Positions 1 to 9,835 of a stretch of 64,000 bases of DNA are shown here, one piece after another. Below the pieces are notes generated by a model. It made no database searches. It saw only the letters and a program-made list of their open reading frames with translations, and was not told the DNA's origin. This DNA comes from Rhynchopus sp. YZ270_cl-10 (Eukaryota > Euglenozoa > Diplonemea > Diplonemida > Diplonemidae), in contig OZ037867.1 in NCBI GenBank assembly GCA_964035575.1, positions 372,001 to 436,000 of the forward strand. Direction: 5' to 3'. The position numbers were made by a program, and so were the translations under genes. The stretch's first letter is position 1. Each line of letters starts with the position of its first letter.

Positions 1-892
1 GAAAAGATTAGATTCATATGGGTGCTCCTGAAATAAAAAATACCAAGTGCGCAACAACTACGCAATATAGGGTATTCCCGTATTATTTTTTTTCCGTGCA
101 CAAAGTGCGCAACAAGTACGCAAAATGGGGTTTTCAGGAGCACCACATATACTTTCAGTTCACAGAATTGAAAGTATTTGAGAGGGTCAACACAATGCAC
201 CCTTTCTTTTTTTTGGTTTGTTTAATAGAGATACCACACAACAACAATCACCCGAAGACGGGGTTTGGTGCACAACCGTACAGTCAGGTGTCCCCTCCCC
301 TCCCCTCCCCTCCCCTCCTACCCCCTCTCTACATGGCACAAAACATAGTGTGCGGAGCGTTGAGTCGAAGGGGAAAAAAACACACTTTTTTTGGGGTAGT
401 GGTTACCCCACCAGAGAGAGAAATAGCGTTGTCAAAAGAAGAAAAGTTTATAAGATGATCCTAAGCCTCTCGAGATTAGTCACCTTAAAGGAAGAGAAGA
501 TGAACCTAAGCCGTGCAATAAAAGAAATGTGACTTATAAATACAAAATCATGTACTAAAGAAAAATCCCACCTCTCTTAGGACGACAGAATGCCTTCAGC
601 TGGCACTGACACAAACCCCTACAAGGAGTAGATCGGCCCGCTTTCCCCCCCCCCAAAAAAAAAACTCCCCCTTCCAAAAAAAACCAAAAAAAAAAAAATC
701 ATTCTCCTCTACATCTCACCCATTAAGAGCAGTTTGGCAGTGCACTCCTCCCCTCATTCCCCATTCCTTTTCCCCTCCCTCCTCCTCCTCCACCTCCTCC
801 GCCTCCTCCAAGGACATTCGCTGCACGGTTCAAAAACCATTTCCCTTTTTTCCTCGAGACTTCCCCCCTCCCCCTCCCCCCCATTTTTCCCT
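1..892. other. Gene-free stretch with small inverted-repeat element
   Basis: No coding sequence is convincing here. Positions 21-33 (GGTGCTCCTGAAA) and 132-144 are exact inverted repeats, extended imperfectly outward to about 15 and 150. Inside are two direct copies of an AAGTGCGCAACAA-type motif (near 46 and 107). This looks like a roughly 135-bp MITE-like or foldback unit with no clear target duplication. A (TCCCC)n tract lies at 290-319. Two copies of the AAGATGA hairpin family follow at 452-486 and, in part, 498-513. The rest is homopolymer and pyrimidine-rich sequence. Confidence 0.5.
452..486. repeat. Dispersed hairpin element, member A
   Basis: AAGATGA...CCTAAGCCTCTCG...TTAGTCACCTT; outer arms AAGATGA and TCACCTT with one mismatch, inner CTAA/TTAG arms, CTCTCG loop. 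About 410 nt beyond the otubain stop. Confidence 0.5.
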
Positions 893-1651
893 TCACTCCT
901 TTAGGTACAGAATGTCATAGTGCCCTGGTCTGTAGAGGAGGTGCGCCTTGGTGGTGCCTTCCTCAGGGAAGCGGTGGGAGTTGCACGCTGCACCTGGGGT
1001 CAGATCGAAGTATTCGATTTTGACCGGCAGCTCCATGACATTCGTGAGAGCGATGATCGAGGGCTCTTCAAATTCTGACCCGACAGTTTCAATTTGGGTC
1101 CGGCAATAGGTCTGGACATCAATGTCTAAGAATGGTTCGAAGAGAATAGCGTTTTCTTGCATATAGTGTGATGCAGCGAACCTCGCATAATAGGCCACGT
1201 AGTCAGAGAGATCATCCTGAAACCTATCATGCAACGAAGGACTGCTTGAGAAGGTCACCTTTTTGTTCAAAATGTCAGTAAAAAGCTCGTGAATTACGTC
1301 ATGAAAATCTTCGAGGTGCTCCCCAAGACGTTGCAAAAGTGGTCCCTTTTTGGCGTCAAGGATGGCAATGATTCTAGCAGCTTCATTAGTATCCTGCACC
1401 GCAGCCTCGGCAAGGCAATAAAAATAGGCCCGAATAAAACAGCTTCCGTCCCGCCGGACCCTCCGGAGGTGTGAGTACCGTGTCCCCAGCTCGTCTGCCT
1501 TCGTGACGTACACCGGGTCGCCCCCGGCGACCTCCGCGGAAAGGGTGGCAACAGCTTCAAGGGCACCTACCCTCGGTTTTTCGCGTTGCTCTGCTTGGAG
1601 TGCTTCATATGTGGCGTTGTTGGTCCGCGCAAGGTCGGGGTTGTACTCCAT
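893..1651 (-). CDS. Otubain-type deubiquitinase
   Basis: A 252-residue single-exon protein of the peptidase C65 otubain family, which cleaves ubiquitin chains in the cytosol and nucleus. The catalytic signature is visible: YSHLRRVRRDGSCFIRAY around residues 59-76, with Asp68 and Cys71, and the C-terminal RPGHYDILY segment with His244. This matches the D-G-x-C-F and G-H-Y-D motifs of OTUB1/OTUB2. Length is close to the usual 230-290 residues. The ATG at 1651 is the only suitable start, and a YAG occurs 59 nt upstream after a pyrimidine tract. SAP18 lies upstream on the same strand. OTUB1 versus OTUB2 cannot be settled by eye. Confidence 0.9.
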   Translation of the reverse strand: MEYNPDLARTNNATYEALQAEQREKPRVGALEAVATLSAEVAGGDPVYVTKADELGTRYSHLRRVRRDGSCFIRAYFYCLAEAAVQDTNEAARIIAILDAKKGPLLQRLGEHLEDFHDVIHELFTDILNKKVTFSSSPSLHDRFQDDLSDYVAYYARFAASHYMQENAILFEPFLDIDVQTYCRTQIETVGSEFEEPSIIALTNVMELPVKIEYFDLTPGAACNSHRFPEEGTTKAHLLYRPGHYDILYLKE

Positions 1652-2275
1652 AAGTAAAAGGGGGGGAGGGAGGGGGGGAGGGAGAGGGAGAGTGTGTGTG
1701 TGTTGTGTAACTGGGATAGAGATAAATGGGTTAGGGGTGGAGAGGGGGAGAAGGGGAAGGAGGGGAATCGTGGTCGTTATGAGAACGCGGTGTCATTTTG
1801 GTACCGTGGCATGTCAGAGTGATATTGTATGAAATGACATGGTATTGCGTGTCATGGTGGCAAAGTGGCGGTGGTGAAGGTGGTGAAATGTTGTTTGCAT
1901 GGCATTGCTGTACAATACTCCAAGAAATTTGAAAAATCATTGCCAAATTTATTTGGACGTCTGACAGAGCCATCGTGTATTTGAAGATAGGAGGGAAGTA
2001 ATGACGGGGGAGAGGTGAAAAAAGTGGGGAATTTTGGTTTTCGTTCTATATTACCCAGAGTTCCTTTATTTTTTTTTTGCAGATGAAATGTGCCTCTCGT
2101 GCACATATCTTTTTCCTACGAAAAAAAATACATTAGAGAACAAGGTCTCCTCCCATGCCTCCCTTACCCACTTTAATTTTTTTTTCTTTTTGTTAAATTG
2201 TTCGAGTCGTAGTCTGCCCTAGAAATACTCAAGCTTTCATTTTTTTTTTTTTTGTGGTCTAATTTTACACCCCCA
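1652..2275. other. Intergenic spacer with one hairpin element
   Basis: Spacer between SAP18 and otubain. It holds GT/GA-rich low-complexity sequence and poly-T runs. At 2081-2110 there is a member of the AGATGA...CCTCTCGTGC...ATCT hairpin family, 165-195 nt downstream of the SAP18 stop. No gene is supported. Confidence 0.6.
2081..2110. repeat. Dispersed hairpin element, member E1
   Basis: AGAT...ATGTGC-CTCTC-GTGCACAT...ATCT; outer 4-bp and inner 6-bp stems with a CTCTC loop, downstream of SAP18. Confidence 0.5.
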
Positions 2276-3257
2276 TCAATCCTCATTCATTGAATCCTCC
2301 GAATTATCCCCTTTCCGTGCCTCCGCTTGCTTTTCCACCTCATCCCCTTCCCCCATCTTCTTCTCCTCCTCCTTCTCCTTCTCCTCCTCCCCCGCATTTT
2401 CCATTGGCGTATCTGCCGGGCGTGCCTCCTCTCCTGCCGCTTCTTTCGCTTCTGCGTCTGTCTCCCCTTTGGTTGCCTCTGGCGTTTCTGTTCGTGTGTT
2501 TACCGTCATGAGAAGGGTGGATCCTAACGGAACGGCTTTGGTGACATAACGACGGTCCTCTCTCTTGGGGTGGAGGTGTTTGCAGGTGGCTGATGGGGTA
2601 ACGGTGTAGCGGGCGTGGCCTTGGAGAGGTGCGGGGGTGGCGACAGCGAAGCAGACTTCGGAGCCTTGGGGGAAGGTGCATGCAAGCTCGCCTTCGATGA
2701 GGGAGACGACGTCCACCAGGGTGGTGTCGTCCCAGCAGTATAGGTTCTTCATCGCGTCGTGCGAGAGGAAGGCGCCGCTGATGACGTCTTCGGGAAACCC
2801 TGTGTCCACGCCGGCCCAGGTGCGCACCAAACGTGGTGTCCGTTTCGTCCGGTCCACCTTATGCAAGGCCGGTGTTTCCGCAGTCCGTTTCCCGCCCTTC
2901 CCTTTGCCGCCTTTCTTGCCTCCCTTCTTGCCTGTGTTGCCTTTGCTTCGTGCGGGGAAGCTTCTGTGTTTGGGGGAGAGGGGAGAGAGGGAGATGTGGT
3001 TAAAATGAGGACTCCAAATATAAAGTCGAAAAAAATACCCCAAAAAAATACCCAAATCTGCCTTATTTGGATGTATGTTGATGTATGCAGGCAAAAAGAG
3101 AAAGGGTTTATAAGATGACCCTAATGAGCCTATCGGGTTTAAAGAGGGGAGAGGGGTGTTGTAAAATTGTGGCACTAGGGGAAGAACCATACATGTGCTC
3201 GCGAACAGCGTCATTGCTCTGTTCATCTTCACGGGGACGTTTGCGGGTCTCAGCCAT
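2276..3257 (-). CDS. SAP18-like protein, two exons
   Basis: Exon 1 is 3193-3257 and exon 2 is 2276-2963, giving 250 residues. The 229-bp intron has donor GTATGG and acceptor CACAG, phase 2. The central region (YCWDDTTLVDVVSLI, then a segment ending LGSTLLMTVNTRTE) resembles the ubiquitin-like fold of SAP18. SAP18 is a Sin3-deacetylase and exon-junction (ASAP) complex subunit in the nucleus. N-terminal to it is a basic Gly-Lys-rich stretch (KGGKKGGKGKGGKR). The last 60 or so residues are strongly acidic, which is unusual for SAP18. Exon 1 (MAETRKRPREDEQ...) is short and was placed by the splice signals and reading frame. A hairpin-family member sits in the intron at about 3105-3140. Function by homology only. 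Confidence 0.75.
3105..3140. repeat. Dispersed hairpin element, member B (degenerate)
   Basis: TTTATAAGATGACCCTAAT... shares the left half with member A; the right arm is lost. Lies in the SAP18 intron. Confidence 0.4.
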
Positions 3258-3886
3258 TGTGTTGTGTTCTTCCTTTCCCCTCTTTCTCTCCTCTGTACAG
3301 TATAAGGTGTGAAGAATGATGATGGATGAGGGGGGTGCTGTTCACATCTTCTCTTGAGAGCTTTTTTTTTTAGTTTTCTGTTTTTTTTGTTGCTACTTCA
3401 TTTTCTGACAAAGTGGACACAAACAAAAGCGCACAGACACACTCCTTCAGAAGGGAGGCCGCCTGGGACACACGAAGGGACACATATTTCACTGTTGCAG
3501 AGTATAAACAAAATAGCGCATGCATGTAAAAGAAAACAAACATCGGAAGAAGAATACCTGCAAAATGTCTGCACATTTGAAGTACTTTTTCTTGTTGTGA
3601 GAGCATTCCAAAAAAAAGGGGAATACAATGGAAAAACGTTTTGGTGGTACCACTCGTGTCAAACTACAGCAGTGGTCCTGTTCGTGCCTGCTATTCGAGG
3701 CTAAAAAAAAAAAGTTGAAAGTGCAAAAATAGTTCCAAAAATAAATGAAGGAAAAAATTATAAAGTCATAAAAAGGAATAACGATAAAGAAACGTTGTTG
3801 ATGTGTGCTTTCTTTGCGTCATCAGCTCGCGTGTGCGTATAGCCATTTGAGACGAGACACGTGCACTATTGTCGTGCAATGAACAC
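3258..3886. other. Intergenic spacer
   Basis: No gene seen. AT-rich spacer between the cathepsin stop and the SAP18 start. A candidate splice acceptor (TACAG) lies at about 3293-3295, giving a 35-nt leader for SAP18. A 5-bp stem (TGCAC/GTGCA) lies near 3860-3880, close to the cathepsin stop, and is not distinguishable from chance. Confidence 0.4.
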
Positions 3887-4855
3887 TCAAACAATCGGGT
3901 GGGAAGGGGAGTTCTTGAGGAGGCACTGGTTGGTGCCACGGGCAAGGCGGATGTATCCAGACTCTCCCCAGCCAGATGCCCAGGAGTTCTTCACGATCCA
4001 GTAGTCGGGGGTCACTCCGACGGCGAGGACTCCGTGGTCAAGCTGGCGGGACTCGCAGTTGTCCATCACTCCACCCTGGTACGTCTGCCACGAGGTGGCG
4101 TCAACGGCGATCGAGATCGGTCCGTTAGTCATCATCCAGGTCGCCATCTCGTCCTCGTCGTGGGCAAGGTCCTTGAAGCTGGTGATGGTGGAGCCGACCT
4201 TCATCGACGACTCGTACTTGCAGCTTCCGGTGATTCCTCCTCCGCTGGTGTACGGGTAGGCCTCCTCAGTCACGATGTCTCCGTTGTGGTTGTCCAGAAG
4301 CCACTGGAACGCGTTGTCCATCAGACCTCCGTTGCATCCGGCGTCAACCTTGTCGCACGACACAAGCTCCTGCTCGGACACCGAGGTCAGGGTGTTGTCC
4401 TTCGACCACTGTCCCTCAATTCCTCCAGTCGAGGAGAACGCCCAGCACGATCCGCACTGTGCCTGGTTCTTCACGTGGGTCACACGGTTCTGGGTCCTCC
4501 AGTCCACGGAGTCGGCCTTCACCTTCAGGATCTGGGACTCGGTGTACTGCTTCTTCGGGGACTCCTTGGCGGGCACGCTCAGGGTGTGGTACGCCTTGAA
4601 CTCCTCCTCAGTCAGGTCGGTGAACTGGTTGATTCCGTGGCGGACTCCGGTCTTGGATCCGGCCTCACGCTCAGCAGCCTTCAGCATGTTCTTCTTGAAG
4701 ACGGCACGGCGGGCAGACTCGTCGGCACCGCTGTACTGCTTGTTGTAGGTCTGCTTGAAGTTGGCCCACAGCAGGCCCTCGTTCATCTCAACGTACGACG
4801 CGGGCAGGGCAGTCGAGGCTGCCGCCATGGCGAGCACAGACAGAGCGGTCTTCAT
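3887..4855 (-). CDS. Cathepsin L-like cysteine protease precursor
   Basis: A 322-residue papain-family (C1A) endopeptidase for lysosomal or food-vacuole proteolysis. Residues 1-18 form a signal peptide (MKTALSVLAMAAASTALP). Residues about 28-88 are the I29 inhibitor propeptide. The mature enzyme starts near residue 115 (DSVDWR). Catalytic residues are Gln133, Cys137 (QCGSCWAF), His274 (LDHGVLAVG) and Asn290 (KNSWASGWGE). GCNGG at 173-177 is the typical C1A motif. There is no C-terminal extension. The reading frame continues upstream, but the ATG at 4855 is chosen because it gives the signal peptide and has a TTTTCCAG acceptor-like site 25 nt upstream. Single exon. Confidence 0.95.
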   Translation of the reverse strand: MKTALSVLAMAAASTALPASYVEMNEGLLWANFKQTYNKQYSGADESARRAVFKKNMLKAAEREAGSKTGVRHGINQFTDLTEEEFKAYHTLSVPAKESPKKQYTESQILKVKADSVDWRTQNRVTHVKNQAQCGSCWAFSSTGGIEGQWSKDNTLTSVSEQELVSCDKVDAGCNGGLMDNAFQWLLDNHNGDIVTEEAYPYTSGGGITGSCKYESSMKVGSTITSFKDLAHDEDEMATWMMTNGPISIAVDATSWQTYQGGVMDNCESRQLDHGVLAVGVTPDYWIVKNSWASGWGESGYIRLARGTNQCLLKNSPSHPIV

Positions 4856-5799
4856 GTTGCTTTTGTGTTGTGTGTCTTGTCTGGAAAATGAGACTTCGGA
4901 GGTGTATGAGGGCATGTGGGTGGGTATAGAGAGGCAAGGGCGGGAGGAACAAGCAAACAAGAAGTGTGGTGGTGCGGTATTTTTGTTCTCCTGTATTCTT
5001 TGGCGCCAGCAAAAAAGGTGCTGTGCTGGATGGCGCTGTACTTATTCAAACAAATAGAGAAACGGTTGAGAAAGCAAATCAACAAAAAAAAAAAAAAACA
5101 GCAACAACACCAATAAAAGAACGTGGAACAAAAAGACCCTGTTCGCGGAGTTAGAGGGATGTCAGAAAACCCAAAAGAAGAAACGTGTTGTTGCTATTGC
5201 AGACCCTGAGGCGGAGGGATGCATGGAGTAAAAGTAAAAGTAAAGGAAACGACAAAGGTGAGCGATGGATGGGTCTCTGTGCTCTGAGCTCTGTGCTCTG
5301 TGGGCACAACACATCACTCTCGAGAAGAAAACAATTGGGAGTTTGTAATGAAAGCTTTTGTGGCGTGATCGAAGCGCAAGGTTTTACGCAAAGTCTTTGC
5401 GGTGTACTATTGCGACCTTCGCGACCACACCACGCCATTTTGGATGAAAAGACAAATGATAAATGCAGTGTCCTCTGCTCAAAGCAAGACATGACATCTA
5501 CATCTGGGTGCAATACATAAGTAAGCCTTTGGCAGGTGCCAAGGGAGTGCAAGGCCTGAGAACCGCAGCGTCACCAACAATGGGACAGCAGCACAAAAGA
5601 AACTTGCACATCTTCCCCCAGGCCTGTGGGCCAAGATGCGCCACACACTATACATACATACTAGCTCGCTGTCGGAGGGAAAGGGGGAAAAGGGAAAAGG
5701 GACAAACAAAAGCAGCAAAATACTTCAATGCAAATCATGTCAGAGACAAAAAAACAAAAACAGACACAGACACAAGCGTGTGTGTGTGTGTCCTCTTGT
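4856..5799. other. Intergenic spacer
   Basis: No gene supported. The stretch holds a CTCTGTG-rich imperfect repeat (about 5275-5300), poly-A, and CA/TG dinucleotide runs near 5760-5790. Confidence 0.4.
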
Positions 5800-6591
5800 T
5801 TACTCCTGCTTCACAAGGAAGTGGACGACCTCCCCGAAGGCGGACTTCCCGTTAAGCACAGTCTGCACACTCGGCAGTGCGAGCACACGCTCGTAGAAGG
5901 CAGACAGGGCAGGTGTTGCGTCCAGGCAGGTTGGCGACACAGCCTTCATCTGGTTCAGGATCGAGAAGAGGTGGAGCTCCCCAATGCAGCGCCCGCTCTC
6001 TGTGAAGCGGTCCTTGCCGGCACCGAGGAAGCGCTCCACGAGAGCAAGGCGGGCAGGGAAGGTCTCTCCCCACATTGTTGCAACAGCATCCGCAGGCTTG
6101 TCCTTGTTCAGGATCGACGGCTGCGTCTTGAGCAGGTCCGTCAGGAAGTCCTCGGCAATGCCAACAAGCATGTCGCTCCTCGCCTCCTCCGCCACAGTCG
6201 CGCCAACAGCGTTCACCCTGCGCCCAAGGTAGCTCAGCACTGCGACCGACTGTGTCACCGCACCTGCGTCCTCCGTCTCCAGCAGCGGCAGCTGTCCGAA
6301 CGGGCACACCCCAGACGCCTTCATCTCAGGCCAGTTCTCCATCTGCACCTTGTTTGCAGTGTACTTCACGTTGTACTCCTCCATCGTGAGCAGCGGCGAC
6401 AGACCCCTTGCCGTCAGGGGGAAGTACGAGAATGTCACCGGCGCCGACATTGTGCCGTGTGAGGTGGTGGTGGTGTTTTTCTTTTGCTCAGATTTTACCT
6501 TAGCTGGCTGATTCTGCGGCACGGCTTCCGGCGCTTGCTTCACACCCCCCTTTGCACCTTGCGTACCGGCCTTGCTCTGTGTGCACCCCAT
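5800..6591 (-). CDS. Glutathione S-transferase-like protein with acylatable N-terminus
   Basis: 263 residues. From residue 48 (MSAPVTFSYFPLTARGLSPLL) onward it reads as a sigma-like GST: thioredoxin-fold N-domain with GQLPLLETEDAGAVTQSVAVLSYLGRR (the glutathione-binding PLL...QS segment), then a helical C-domain. It should conjugate or isomerise using glutathione. Residues 1-47 are a Gln/Lys/Ala-rich extension beginning MGCTQSK, which fits N-myristoylation (Gly2, Ser6) with Cys3 as a palmitoylation site. The internal ATG at 6450 has the ACAATG context shared by other starts here, so a cytosolic form starting there is possible. It lies between phytochelatin synthase and cathepsin on the same strand; both PCS and GST use glutathione. 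Confidence 0.85.
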   Translation of the reverse strand: MGCTQSKAGTQGAKGGVKQAPEAVPQNQPAKVKSEQKKNTTTTSHGTMSAPVTFSYFPLTARGLSPLLTMEEYNVKYTANKVQMENWPEMKASGVCPFGQLPLLETEDAGAVTQSVAVLSYLGRRVNAVGATVAEEARSDMLVGIAEDFLTDLLKTQPSILNKDKPADAVATMWGETFPARLALVERFLGAGKDRFTESGRCIGELHLFSILNQMKAVSPTCLDATPALSAFYERVLALPSVQTVLNGKSAFGEVVHFLVKQE

Positions 6592-6743
6592 ACTTGATTA
6601 AAAACAGAAAAAGAAAAGAGTGATATATTTAAAGAGCTGTAGATAGGTGGTATGCTGGTTGGGGGAGGTAGGTGGGGGCGGGGAACAAGCACACAAGAAG
6701 CCACCGTAAGATATTTTGCTGTTTCTGGTACCCCCCCTTTTTT

Positions 6744-8003
6744 TTATGCCGAAGCTATCTCACACGTACAACGCTGCCCGGACATGACCAGAAGCCTTTC
6801 CTCTATTGCAGACACTTCGTTGCGCAGAATGCGCTGCACTGGTTCCTTCTGCAAGGTAGCTAAGGTGGTTTGCACTCCAGGTGGCACACTGCTTCCTTGC
6901 ACAGGCCAGGCTGCTATGACCAATGCTGCACGAACCTCATCCCCCCAGCACCCCTTCAAACCTGGCTCCTCCTCAAACGCCCGCAAGACGTGCCCATACA
7001 CGTCTCCCATCCTTACTGCCTCACATACTTCCTCCCATGCACGCAAATCGTCGTAACCCTCAGGATCGGCCCCTCGCAATGCACCCAACAGCTCCATATC
7101 CTCCGCAACCGTTTTCAATACACACAACACCACAGAGTACGGCGTGACCACGTGGTCCACACGCAGCGCTGAAGGCACCGTATCTAAGACCATCTGCTTT
7201 GCCGCACCCCATGGGATGGTGCTGCGTGCAACCTGAGACACAGATGGTGTATGATGTCTGGACAGAAGAAACCAACCACGTGCCCGACCGGTGTCAGAAT
7301 CGTGTGGCATCATGCTATCGTAGAGATTGTCTAGTTCTAACCAATATGGGGGGTATTTAAAGCGAGCTGTATCGAGAATTAAACACAACTGTTTTGAAGG
7401 TAAAAAAGCGCCAAGGGGACTGAAATGACCGTCCCCGGTTTGTCCGAGGGAGGCGCGGGAATAGGTTAGCACCATGTAGGTTCTGGTGCCTGTTGTTGCC
7501 ACTTTGAGAATGTCTTCTAAAAATTCTGCTTTTGAATGAGCATCTGCACGCTTTGCTACGACAGAGGCACCGTTCAGCACTGCCATGCATTCAAACTCAT
7601 CGAAGGTGATCCCGGTACGTTGCACTACCGACAGCGGTTTGTGTATATCAAGATTCGTCTCTGTCAAATGCTTAGCATTGTGTTTCACAACAGAATCCGT
7701 GTCCTCAATGTTTAAGGCATTCAACACCATTGACAAACTCCCCAACCCACAATACGCAGGTTCATCCTGAGTATGAAACTGCTCTGCCATGCTGAAGTAC
7801 CCTTCGCACCCTCCTTCACGCATTGCATCTCGGAATACATTTCTTCCTTCTTCAGAACTGAATGAAATCAATCCTTCCGGTAAGGGCCGTCGGTAAATGC
7901 TTGGTGTAGGATTAGAAGGGGTTGTGAGAGGAGGAGGAGAAGAAGAAGAAGAAGAAGGGGAATGTATCGGCAGGCCAGCCAAGCGTACAGCAACTCTCCT
8001 CAT
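6744..8003 (-). CDS. Phytochelatin synthase
   Basis: 419 residues, single exon. This is a papain-fold gamma-glutamylcysteine dipeptidyl transpeptidase that makes phytochelatins from glutathione to chelate Cd, Zn and similar metals. The catalytic triad is visible: Cys85 in EPAYCGLGSLSMVLNAL, His193 in GDGHFSPLGAF, and Asp211 in LDTARFKYPPYW. The conserved N-terminal catalytic domain covers residues about 40-260. The C-terminal half is less conserved and contains few Cys residues, as in short PCS forms. The first 38 residues are Ser/Pro-rich (SSSSSSPPP) and could be a targeting or disordered leader. The GST gene follows 152 bp downstream. Confidence 0.93.
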   Translation of the reverse strand: MRRVAVRLAGLPIHSPSSSSSSPPPLTTPSNPTPSIYRRPLPEGLISFSSEEGRNVFRDAMREGGCEGYFSMAEQFHTQDEPAYCGLGSLSMVLNALNIEDTDSVVKHNAKHLTETNLDIHKPLSVVQRTGITFDEFECMAVLNGASVVAKRADAHSKAEFLEDILKVATTGTRTYMVLTYSRASLGQTGDGHFSPLGAFLPSKQLCLILDTARFKYPPYWLELDNLYDSMMPHDSDTGRARGWFLLSRHHTPSVSQVARSTIPWGAAKQMVLDTVPSALRVDHVVTPYSVVLCVLKTVAEDMELLGALRGADPEGYDDLRAWEEVCEAVRMGDVYGHVLRAFEEEPGLKGCWGDEVRAALVIAAWPVQGSSVPPGVQTTLATLQKEPVQRILRNEVSAIEERLLVMSGQRCTCEIASA

Positions 8004-8668
8004 CGTATGAAAGGGGTGGTAGGGAAGGGAGGGGGAAGGGGGAAAAAGGCTTATTTAAGCGTTGAGATCCTCCGTTGGTTGTGACGAAGTTAACCACATT
8101 GTGGCATTGCTTTTTTGTGTAGGGCTTCCTTGTTGTTAGGTTTTGTGTAGGTTGTGGAGGGAGGGGGAGGGAAGTGAAAAAAAGAAAAAATAGACCTTTT
8201 TTGATAATCTGTGTTAGTGCAGCACCGCCATTCAGGGTCTTCACTATCTTGTTTGGAATTTTGAAAATCGTTCGTTGATATTGTTGCCTTTTTTTTGCAT
8301 TTTTTTTTTCATTGCACCCCTTTCTAGCGACAAAACGTTGTAGATTAAAAGATCATTTTATTTTATTTTGAAAATTGGAATGTGCGGTAATGCCACGTTT
8401 TGGACAAAACCACTTTTCCATTTTCTTTTTCCCCTGGACTCCACGAGTGTACAGGGGTGAGAACCCAAGAAAAAAAGGGAGAGACATTTTTTTTTTCTTT
8501 CTTGGAAGAAACGGCTTTCTTTTGGTACTCTAAACTGCTGTTATTAGCTCCAATTTGACTCCATTTGTGTCAGCCAAATACACCCTTTTTTTTTCCCCCT
8601 CCACCAAGATTGCCATTTTCATCACCTCTTCACTTCCTCTCAACCCTTCTTCTTCTTCTTCCCTCTCC
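8004..8668. other. Intergenic spacer
   Basis: No gene seen. AT-rich spacer with poly-T and poly-A runs and pyrimidine tracts (CTTCTTCTT near 8645-8665). Confidence 0.5.
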
Positions 8669-9549
8669 CTATCTCCTCCCTAAACTAGCCATTCTCTCTG
8701 CAGGTGGACCCCGAGAACGGGATTTTAGGGGTCGACGATGAGTGGAGGTTTTGTAAATAGAAATGTCTTCACCTTCGCGCTGCATAACATCATCGAGACT
8801 GCCGTGGCCGTCGCAGCAGTGTGATTCGATACCGAAGTCCCGAAGAAGTGACATTTCCTGTTGAAAACGCGGGTTGTCGACAACGACAGGGCTGCACACA
8901 AAGTACACGGTTGTCGCCTCAGCGATGCCACGCTGTGTAGCGCGCACTGCGATGTCGCCTACACACAGCCCCATATCCGCCGCACTGTACGTCACTGCCG
9001 TTTTGTCGTCGTTTTTCTTCCCCTTCCCAGACTGCACGCTCAAGATGCCCTCCGCCCCCTTCACAGGTGGGATCGTCCCTGTGGCCGTCTTGTTGCGGAA
9101 CAGAAACACCCCCCAGCTCGGCGGCATCAGCGGGTAGCCGTCCAGGTACCGTTCGCACCCGTAGTTCTCGTACTCGACAAGCACCCAGACGTATGTCTCC
9201 TCGGCGCAGGTCCTGCGGGCCTTTTTGGTTGTGGCGCGAAGGGTGCCCTGTGTGGGGTGGGGGAGAGTGAGGTGGAGGTGGAGGGGGTAGGGTATTGAAA
9301 AGAAGTCTAAAAATGATTTGTTGTTGGGGGGATGAATGGTGACACATGATAGGTATCATAGGATTTCCCGGTGCATGTCGTCAACAAAACTCCAGGTCAA
9401 ACCAGTATCCGGAAAAATGTACTGCGTCGCCGTCGACAACCGTGGCGGGGGCAGGTAAGGTAGGTAGGGTAGTGGTGAAAGAGAAAAATACCTCCAGCGC
9501 CTCAATCTCCATGGCAAGTTCGCGTCGCTCTGCCTCGAGTTTGCTAACC
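8669..9549 (-). CDS. Unrecognised coiled-coil protein, 3' exons
   Basis: Last exon 8669-9247 (193 codons with stop). Preceding exon 9492-9549 ends at donor GTATTT, and the acceptor CACAG is at 9248-9250, phase 0. The short exon encodes a charged heptad-like helix (SKLEAERRELAMEIEALE). The last exon begins GTLRATTKKARR and contains YVWVLVEYENYGCERYLDG, PPSWGVFLFRN and YFVCSPVVVDNPRFQQEM, then a basic tail. I do not recognise the family. The N-terminus is probably in the exon at 10679-11003, but that junction is not settled. If the intron is retained, the frame runs on from 9491 to a stop at 9381, giving an alternative C-terminus ending GYWFDLEFC. Confidence 0.5.
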
Positions 9550-9636
9550 CTGTGGTGGATGTGTTTTGAGAAAACAGGTTGTGGGTTTATCCCCTAGTAC
9601 ACTACATAAACTACATTTGACCATACCCGCAGTGTT

Positions 9637-9835
9637 GGCAGGTTTAATACAAGGGTGTTCAAAACAGGTGTACTAAACTGTACTAAACTGTACTAAACTG
9701 TACTAAACTGTACTAAACTGTACTAAACTGTACTAAACTTGTATTAAACCTGTACTAAACTTTTGGGGCGCAGTACTAAACCAACACATCCCCCCATTTT
9801 AGTAGGAAATACACAATATTCTGTGCAGTTACCCC
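9637..9835. repeat. hAT-like end fragment and TGTACTAAAC tandem array
   Basis: A second CAGTGTTGGCAG end sequence lies near 9637, the same terminal motif as the intact element next door. It is followed by AGGTTTAATACAAG, whose inverted copy lies at 9738-9751. Between them, 9669-9739 is about seven copies of the 10-bp unit TGTACTAAAC. Probably a decayed relative of the neighbouring element. Confidence 0.55.
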
